Assembly (NCBI GenBank): GCA_023634235.1
Contig: JAMKCF010000011.1
Span: 19,640,027 to 19,704,026, forward strand
Direction of reading: 5' to 3'
DNA: 64,000 nucleotides
Source: Pisaster brevispinus
Lineage: Eukaryota; Echinodermata; Asteroidea; Forcipulatida; Asteriidae
Of this stretch, positions 57,690 to 64,000 are shown one piece after another. How positions within the stretch are numbered: the first letter of the stretch is position 1; each line of letters opens with the position of its first letter. The translations under genes and the position numbers were made by a program. The notes beneath the pieces are model-generated. The model searched no databases and had not been told where the DNA came from. It saw nothing but the letters and a program-made list of their open reading frames with translations.

Positions 57690-57850
57690 AACTATGGCTA
57701 TGACTACGGCTACGGCTACGGCTACGGCTACGGCTACGGCTACAGTTGGATCCCCGTGTCATCATGCGTTGAAGTGAAGAGACATCCTTAACAACACTCT
57801 CAGCAACAGTCGTAGCCGTAGTCGCCATTTCAGATACGGCTCTAATCTGA
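57690..57850. mobile_element. Hexamer foldback element with a perfect GGCTAC run
   Basis: Seven GGCTAC hexamers in a row (57708-57750 region), a 60-base spacer, then cagtcgtagccgtagtcgcc and atttcagatacggct. The pure run looks like recent slippage inside an older element. Confidence 0.85.
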
Positions 57851-58715
57851 CTGGTTTCAACTTGCATGAGAGACCTCAGCCATAAGGAGGGGGGTCTCAA
57901 CTCCACAACTGATAATCCATGGAATGATATTCTAAAGGTTGGTGGCCATTGCAGTCCAGAATTACGCACAACTGCGAGATTGTTTCAACCACCTGAGGTT
58001 TAATCACCTTGAAAGTCTTCCCGAATCCACCAGAAATCTACATGTTATTATTATTATATATTTCTAGTACTGAAACCAAGGATGCCTCATACGTGAACTT
58101 AACCACTGTGGCTCGCATGCCTGAGGAAACCTGTAAACAAGGGTGCTTGCTATGTGAACCAGAAACACCAGGGGTTAACCCCTACTCTTCCATGTTATGA
58201 TAAGTGTTCTGGGTTCTTTTATGTGCATTACCAATCCTAGTACACTGGAGCTACAGCTTAATGTCCCATCCGGAGGACAAAGCAATCAGGGCAACCATGT
58301 ATCACTGTACTGAATGTTCAACAGCCAAATCTACACGAAGGTACACTGATAATATTGGATATGTCTGGTCTCATGAAAAGCATACTTGTTGAGGGTATGG
58401 TTGTACTAAGTCCAGCAAAATCAGGCACAATCACAGGAGGGATTCTGAGGGATTATTGTGTTGTTCTCCTCCCCCAAAAAATAGAAGTCCTGAGCAGGCT
58501 AAAACGGCATCACATTTTCAAAGCTGTTGAATCAAACCCTTGATAACTCTACCCGACCACCTATCTTACTATATATTTTACCCATACAAGCCAATCCACC
58601 TATTACACTCATCTTGGACATTACAATCCTTGATCGGCGTGGCAACAGTTGTCATGGAAATAAGTTTTTGCCAAGCCAAGACGTTTGACAGGCAGAAGAG
58701 ACGACTAGGCCTGTT

Positions 58716-58731
58716 GGGGGGGGGGGGGGGG
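58716..58731. repeat. Poly-G run, 16 bases
   Basis: Uninterrupted G16, 88 bases beyond the exon 1 donor in the transcript. Confidence 0.95.
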
Positions 58732-58818
58732 TAGGAGGCTGGGGGTAACAAGCATCAGATCTGACAGTACATTAGCTTGCCTGATGAATTCTGACTGGAA
58801 GAGAATGTTTTGACTTAC

Positions 58819-58900
58819 TTGGAATATGGATTTTTTCGCTCTCGTCGGCAAGAACTGGGCAAGATGAACTGAACCGTGACAAAGACTCCCTTCTTGCGTC
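58819..58900 (-). CDS. Exon 1 of the chain (Ser-rich segment of Rho GEF-like gene)
   Basis: 82 nt. Acceptor tttcag before GACGCAAG and donor gtaagt after CCAA. It enters in phase 0 and leaves one base over, which joins with AC of the next exon. It encodes about 28 residues starting DARRESLSRFSSSCP. RRES fits the basophilic kinase (PKA-like) pattern R-R-x-S. The next exon is 14 kb away, so the assignment rests on the splice sites, the matching phase and the open frame. No ATG lies in the exon, so it is internal and earlier exons must lie beyond 58900. I could not find them in the 5.1 kb left. The other two frames and the longer open reading around it are intronic read-through. Confidence 0.72.
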
Positions 58901-60169
58901 CTGAAATCAGAAAAAGACGGACAAAAACAACATTCAATAAGATGCAAGTAAGAGAATGGATTCTACATTGTACATAACGCCAACATCTCTGATTATCAGA
59001 TATATCCAATTTGACTTCTTCATTTCTTAGTTTAAAGCTAAAAAGCGTAACCTCATGCTTCATGTTTTTACAGAGACAGCTTCCAGGGTATGAAGTGCTG
59101 CAAGAAAAACGTTAAGTACTTCCACTGTACGTATAGCTGTGAGAACAGCGTATTAAACGTTCAAGCTAAAGTTCCTATGCCACACTTTGCAGAATCAACT
59201 CAGTGCGCATTACTAAAAAAAACAACACTGCACCCCTTGTTTACTGCAATCATCCTTCAACCATCGACCCATTCTGGTGAGATCTCATGAGTCAAAGTCT
59301 TTCCCAGAAACAAAGTTTAAAAGATCAACCACTTGAAACAGTACTTTCAGGCACTGGCAAAAAAATATTGTTTTAAAATCCAAAACGAGTTGGGGCAACA
59401 TTATCAGCGGAAATCTAATGCGATTATATGAAAGCTCAAAGACCACAAGCCTCCAGTGCACAAAACAAGGCAGTCAGCTGTGTATAAAAATTTAAAAAAA
59501 AACAAAAAAACAGCCTCAATATTCAAGGAAAAAATACCATAGGAGACATTAGTCGTCCATGGAGATTGATTCATCAACCTTTGGTTTTGGGGTTTGTTTT
59601 TTTTTTGGCTGCTCATAAGGTCAAGGGGTCAAACTTGCCACATTGAATACTGATATCGAGCCAGAAAGACCTAGAGGTCGGGTCAATGTGCTCATTATTA
59701 AAAGCAACTCTATGATCTCCAACATTAATAATTCACTCCAACGGTACAATGTGGCTCGGAATCCGTCAATACACTAACCCTCAGGCTGATTTACATTAGT
59801 ATTACCAAGTTTTACGCTATGCTCCACCGGACTATTCCCATTTCCTTTCGCATCTTAGAAACAGGGGTGTGTGAATTGACAAAGGCAGCACATTCCTTGA
59901 CCCCCCCCCCAAAAAATGGGTAGTGGAACTGGGTCTCCCCTAGGTCATGAAAGGAAGTCACATGAACAACTCCATCATTACTTTACAATGGATTAACAAT
60001 CCTTGAACTCAAGGGGCATGTTAATTTTTACCTTGTGCACGGAGAGAGGAAAAAACTCTACATTTTGCATGGAAAGACCTCTATAAAGACTCTACGCATC
60101 GGCTCAGCTGTAACCAAGAGACTACATAATTTGTGCAGGATCAACACAACTCAGCCCAGTTTCACAGCA

Positions 60170-60319
60170 GGGCTCGATTACACACAGCACTAAGATTCAT
60201 CTTAAGATGAGTTGTTAGTATTCAACAGAGTGATTCGTATTATGACATCAAACTTTGCTTAGCAGATTAGATTGATTTGCACTTGAGATCACTTTTACTT
60301 CTGTGTGAAATCGAGCTCT
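60170..60319. mobile_element. MITE, family C, diverged copy
   Basis: gggctcgattacacacagca at the left, ctgtgtgaaatcgagctc at the right; cttaagatgagttgttagta inside equals the reverse of 20809-20830. Confidence 0.82.
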
Positions 60320-60488
60320 GGTTAGTTAAACAACTTTCTTCCAACAAAAACCGTCTTGCAGGCATAACCTGGGCCTGATCTGCTCGAGCTGCTTACCCAC
60401 AAAATTAAGCTAAGCACACAACAACTTAGCTTAGCACTGAAAGGTTACCAGCCAAAATACTATGTCAACTGAACCACTTGTGACCATG

Positions 60489-60632
60489 GACCTTTTTCCG
60501 ACACCATGGCTTGGGCTTAGGCTTGAGCTAGGCTCCTCTTTGAAAATGTACATTTCCGGTATGAGACTTTGAACAGGTGACAGTCAGTCATTAAGCCGGC
60601 GACGAAGCCTAAGCCGAGGTTTCGAAAAAGGC
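60489..60632. mobile_element. MITE with gacctttttccgacacc ends
   Basis: gacctttttccgacaccatg and gcttgggcttaggctt pair with aagcctaagccgaggtttcg and aaaaaggcc. Confidence 0.82.
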
Positions 60633-60863
60633 CTGAGCTGAAAGTTTGTAATTGAAATAATCCATTTGTGAGTAAGATTTGAATGCAGTCTGGTACAATG
60701 CCTTATTTCCTCACAAGAGGATGCTCAGTTTGAATTCCTCATACTACATCCAGTGTTGCTACATGGCTCGGGGCAAGCTTTCTCTTAGTTACATGAGAGA
60801 CGACAAACACCTGAGTGGGACACAAGGATATCAGTCTTTCTTGATCTTAGTCTTTGCTGATCA

Positions 60864-61056
60864 GGGCCCAATTTCATAGAGCTGCTTAAGCAGAAAATAT
60901 TGCTAAAAATTTTCTGCTAAGCAGAAATGAGCAGGATACCAGCCATAAATTGTACTTTTGGTATGCTAGTTTGGCCGGTAACCTTATTCTGGTAAGCATA
61001 CTTCTCTTTGTGCTTAGCTACTTTTTGTGCTTAAGCTGCTCTATGAAATTGGGCCC
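60864..61056. mobile_element. MITE, family A, most complete copy (193 bp)
   Basis: Ends gggcccaatttcatagagct and gctctatgaaattgggccc are nearly perfect inverted repeats, continuing with gcttaagca/tgcttaagc. Confidence 0.93.
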
Positions 61057-61310
61057 GGGGCCCAACTTCCTGGCTCTGCTTACTGCCGAATTCTGCGCTT
61101 CCAATCACCATTCTTCGCTTACTGTGCAAGCGCAGAATTTCTGCGCTAGCTATGTAAGCAGAAGAATGCCTAGAAACGTGGAGTGTGCATGCGAGCAAGC
61201 AAAAATTCCCTGCTAACCCGTCAAATGCGCTTGACGTAAGCTCGGAATTTCCTGCTTCCGTAAGCGCCGGTTATTTGCTGACGGTAAGCAGAGCCATGAA
61301 ATTGTGCCCC
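61057..61310. mobile_element. MITE, family B, most complete copy (254 bp)
   Basis: Ends ggggcccaacttcctggctc and gagccatgaaattgtgcccc are imperfect inverted repeats; the next bases tgcttac/gtaagca pair too. Starts at the very base where the family A element stops. Confidence 0.9.
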
Positions 61311-61430
61311 TTGAGGTGGTAAGGCACAAGCTTAGCCAAAACCAAGTAACAATATTTGAAGCAACACTGGATTTAATCAAAGGAATTTCAAAGGATTCAC
61401 TTGTGACCGAACAAGGCATCGTACCACACA

Positions 61431-61617
61431 CAGAGCTGCCAACATTTGCATCTTACAATCAGGGAGATTTTCTACGACAAAAGATGACAATCAGGGAGAT
61501 ATTTAGAATTTACATTCAACAAAACAGGGAAAAAGAATCCATATCAGGAAGATTTTCAAATTTATTCATCGGATCACGGACAGATGGTTTGTTTTCAGGG
61601 AACTTTAGCAGGTCTGC
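61431..61617. mobile_element. Nonautonomous element, cagagctgccaac family, copy 3
   Basis: cagagctgccaacatttgca at the start; right end decayed (gcaggtctgc). Carries a repeated phrase caatcagggagat twice. Confidence 0.78.
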
Positions 61618-63625
61618 ATATGTCATTTAAACCTTACATGCAAATGGCTTATTGGGCCCATGTTGAATCAAATTTGCTTTTAGTGCTGTTATTTATTTAT
61701 TTATTATATGCTATAAAGTAATATCTTCTCCCAAATGGCCTTTCTATGGCTTAATGAAATAGGCCATATCACTTTATCAAAAAAATAGTGCATTCATAAA
61801 TTTTTAACTAATTATGGAATTGAGCCCAGGTCATTTTCCAAGACATTTGCCATTGAAAACACTGACCCTTTAAAACAAGTTTGTCCAGCGCCTTAACCTC
61901 AAAGGTCAATCATTACAAACCCATCAGTTTTTCTTTCTCTTCTTTTTTTTCTCCTTCATCCCCCAGCATCGATATCCATTTAGTTCCCCACAGAAATACA
62001 AGCATGGCAACTTGGAAATATTCCTAATCTTCTACACCTCGGGTACGATTTCACTAAGGTAAACATCCCCTGTGGAGGCTAGATCGTATGGCTTTTTTTT
62101 TTTTCTCCCCTCGGTCAAACCCTCTCCCATGCAGGCGAGGCAAGAATTTCTCATCCATGTCAAGCACTTACACAGCAGAGCTCTCTTTTTTTCTCTTTTT
62201 TTTTGTCTCCTCATGTGGGACCCAAACAGAAATTCTTGTAATTAGGAATGCTTTCCTACCCCCAGAGGAATTCCAACTTTCCTTCGAGAATTCTTTCCTT
62301 CTTCCTTGGCTCTTCTCGTGGTATTGTTCTCGGAGAGAAACAAGAAATGACAGTCTCTATTTTCCCTGTGAGCCTCAGCGCAAGACGGTCTCCAAGCAAC
62401 GACTCTGAACTTGGAAATTTGATGACGGCCGGGCTATCCAAGTACACGTAATTGATTTACTATCGCATGGAATTACTTAGTCCAGACTCAAATGTCTTAG
62501 GAGTCGAACACAATTTGATCTTACACAGATTAAAGAATAAAAAAAAGTAGCATTTTGTTTTGGTAATTTATTCTTTGTTTAAAGATATTGTATCTTCCAA
62601 TCTGGTCGATTCCTTTACAATCTGAGCGCACAAACTGCTTTAAGAGGGTAGGAGAGAACGCACCTAGGCAGAAACTTGTTATTTTTAGGGGAGGCCATTA
62701 ATCTAAGACTGCATAATTACCTATCCTTGATCTTTCTTTTTACAATCATTTTAAGTTGAAAGATGCTAGGTCAGATTGTTGCCTGACGTGCCCCTGAAAA
62801 TTTAGACTTTCATTTTAAATATCTACTTTTATAGATACGAGATAAGCTTTTCTGTGAGATACTGCATGAAAAAAATCTGCCAATGATAAGCGGTAGTTCA
62901 TTCAAAACTAAAAATGAGTTATTGTCACAATCCTGACATTATCTCACATCCATCAGCCACGTACAAACAATTTTAAATGTCACATGTATTTTGTGGATAT
63001 CCGTGGCGTATGCGAAAGTTTTGTGTATGTTTTTGTTTTGAAACAGCATCATCTGTCAAAATTCATTCCGGGAAAATAAATAAATAAAATGATTACAGCA
63101 AGAATCGAACCGTGAAAGTTGAACCTATTCTTTCCTCTTACACCCTTCATTGTTTTTTTCTAGTTTATTCTGGGAAAGCAAAAGAAATCTGTATATTATG
63201 TGAAAATATTGTACAAAAGGATCAGATCTGTCACAGTAATGTATTTCAATATGGTAAACTTTTTTCTTTTTCTTTTTTCATTTTTGACATAAATACCAAA
63301 ATTAAGGTATAAATTTTATGACAGACAAGGACATTTCTACCACTCTATAATAAATTATTCATGCTACATTTAGTGTTTCAACCAATTGCTACATAAAGAA
63401 AAGAAATTTATGAGTGAGGGTTGCCAAACAGAAGCCCATCAATGGCCTCTCCAGGTGGGTGCTGCTAGACAAAGGGGGGAGGGGAACATAACTAAGGAAA
63501 ATCACGAGGTAGACAAATATCCGTCTCCTGATGATATACTAGTCAAAACTTTGAGAATAACTGACCAGCTCTTTTCGATGCCAAAAATTTGGACTAAGAG
63601 ACAATGCATGATGTACTCAAAAAAA

Positions 63626-63775
63626 TTAATTTGGGGTTGACCAAAGACAAATTTACTAGAGAATCTGTGACCTCCAAATTTAACATTCCAGCGCTCTACC
63701 AACTGAACTGTCTAGCCCTAATATTGGCGGTCTCCCTATTTTACCAATATCTTTGTTTGGGAGGGGCCAGTCTGC
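63626..63775 (-). mobile_element. tRNA-like short element, copy 3 (degenerate)
   Basis: gcgctctaccaactgaact, attggcggtctccctatttt and caatatctttgtttgg match 30900-30965. The B-box region is eroded. Confidence 0.75.
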
Positions 63776-63778
63776 AGC

Positions 63779-63811
63779 CATACCACCTGTAACTGTTACA
63801 GGTCATATGGC
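63779..63811. repeat. Imperfect palindrome
   Basis: ccataccacctgtaac and gttacaggtcatatgg form arms almost without a loop, beside the tRNA-like element and a C run. Confidence 0.75.
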
Positions 63812-63912
63812 CTCCGGCTGGCACCCCCCCCCCCTCCAAACAACAACAACAACAACTAATTAAAAGATAAATCATTGTCTACATAACGGATGAATTGAGC
63901 CGAATAATGATT

Positions 63913-63955
63913 TGAATAGAATAGAACAGAAATGAATTGAATTGAATTGAATAAG
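63913..63955. repeat. (GAATT)n-type microsatellite
   Basis: gaatagaatagaacag then gaattgaattgaattgaat. Confidence 0.88.
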
Positions 63956-64000
63956 ATTAGATTCCAGACCAACATTCCATCATACTCGGACATCGATTCC

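Larger units (their letters stand above)
44841..58818. other. 14-kb intron between exons 1 and 2
   Basis: Contains C runs (45047-45059, 45281-45296), a family A MITE (45771-45912), the transposase scrap (46110-46205), SINEs (47146-47437, 57079-57400), hexamer foldback elements (46984-47100, 56425-56545, 57690-57850), a MITE (49393-49566), fragments at 48500-48745 and 51340-51450, AT microsatellite (52384-52413) and long G runs. 49570-51300 and 53100-56000 show no recognisable feature. Confidence 0.7.
7924..58900 (-). other. Gene model: partial Lbc-type Rho guanine nucleotide exchange factor, 14 internal exons
   Basis: Fourteen exons read on the minus strand join into one open frame of 569 codons. 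All junctions use GT/AG and the codon phase is consistent at each. Order in the protein: Ser-rich start (residues 1-28), acidic disordered region (28-144), Ser/Pro/Thr-rich disordered region (144-357), Asp/Glu- and Ala-rich helix-prone segment (358-421), basic segment with Lys/Asp/Glu linker (421-464), C1-type zinc finger (465-512), basic Ser-rich tail (513-569). This order, with C-x11-C and C-x6-C spacing in the finger, matches what is known of the AKAP13/ARHGEF28/ARHGEF2 family, which activates RhoA through a DH-PH module placed after the C1 domain. DH-PH exons were not found here, so exchange activity is inferred. Start codon, 5' UTR and stop codon of the main transcript are not in the model. 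A more distant C1 protein is possible; the exon chain is much more certain than the name. Confidence 0.8.
58901..64000. other. Sequence upstream of exon 1; no exon recognised
   Basis: Contains a family C MITE (60170-60319), a decayed family A piece (60370-60470), a further MITE (60489-60632), two back-to-back MITEs (60864-61310), a terminal-repeat element (61431-61617), a tRNA-like element (63626-63775), a hairpin (63779-63811) and a GAATT-rich stretch. An open minus-strand stretch at 62256-62450 has reasonable composition but no usable donor. 61650-63600 shows nothing else. Confidence 0.65.

Noticed and set aside
62256..62447. Possible exon upstream of exon 1 (SESLLGDRLALRLTGKIE)
   Set aside because: Composition is acceptable, but there is no good donor and no start; not enough to call.

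Overview
This is an animal nuclear genome window. It is AT-rich, has short exons inside long introns, and is full of short dispersed repeats. tRNA-derived SINEs and palindromic elements with ends such as gggcccaatttcatagagc and ggggccgatttcac look to me like those of echinoderms, probably a sea star. That placement is recall plus inference; no search was run.

One protein-coding gene can be supported. It lies on the minus strand and fills most of the window. I traced fourteen consecutive internal coding exons from 58900 down to 7924. Each has an AG acceptor and a GT donor, and the codon phase agrees across all thirteen junctions, giving 1707 nt (569 codons) without a stop. The protein is a disordered, acidic and Ser/Thr/Pro-rich region, then a short predicted helical stretch, then a Lys/Asp/Glu-rich linker leading into an atypical C1 zinc finger split over two exons, then a basic Ser-rich tail. 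The C1 spacing, the charged linker before it and the tail after it fit Lbc-type Rho guanine nucleotide exchange factors (AKAP13, ARHGEF28, ARHGEF2, ARHGEF18). The catalytic DH-PH module should follow the last exon. I did not find it in the remaining 7.9 kb, so both the true N-terminus and the catalytic C-terminal part are probably outside the window.

Layout in coordinate order: 1-7923 is the intron or 3' side after the last exon seen; 7924-14576 holds the C1-region exons (14 to 9); 16055-16965 is a 68-bp minisatellite; 19509-25953 holds exons 8 to 6; 25954-37798 is a long intron with several candidate alternative starts (a 43-codon leader at 36477-36605, a TATA box with a consensus donor at 35691-35837, and weaker ones near 37.2 and 26.4 kb); 37799-44840 holds exons 5 to 2; 44841-58818 is a 14-kb intron; 58819-58900 is exon 1; 58901-64000 is repeat-rich sequence upstream.

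The introns hold tRNA-derived SINEs, many short inverted-repeat (MITE-like) elements in at least ten families, GCCGTA-hexamer foldback elements at five loci, tandem repeats and long G/C homopolymers. The most unusual items are a tRNA-like sequence inside a perfect 24-bp inverted repeat (40551-40675), a 131-bp insertion with a perfect 15-bp direct repeat but no recognised Pol III promoter (9062-9192), and the cluster of possible alternative first exons feeding exon 6. No CRISPR array, bacterial operon, rRNA or convincing functional tRNA gene was seen.
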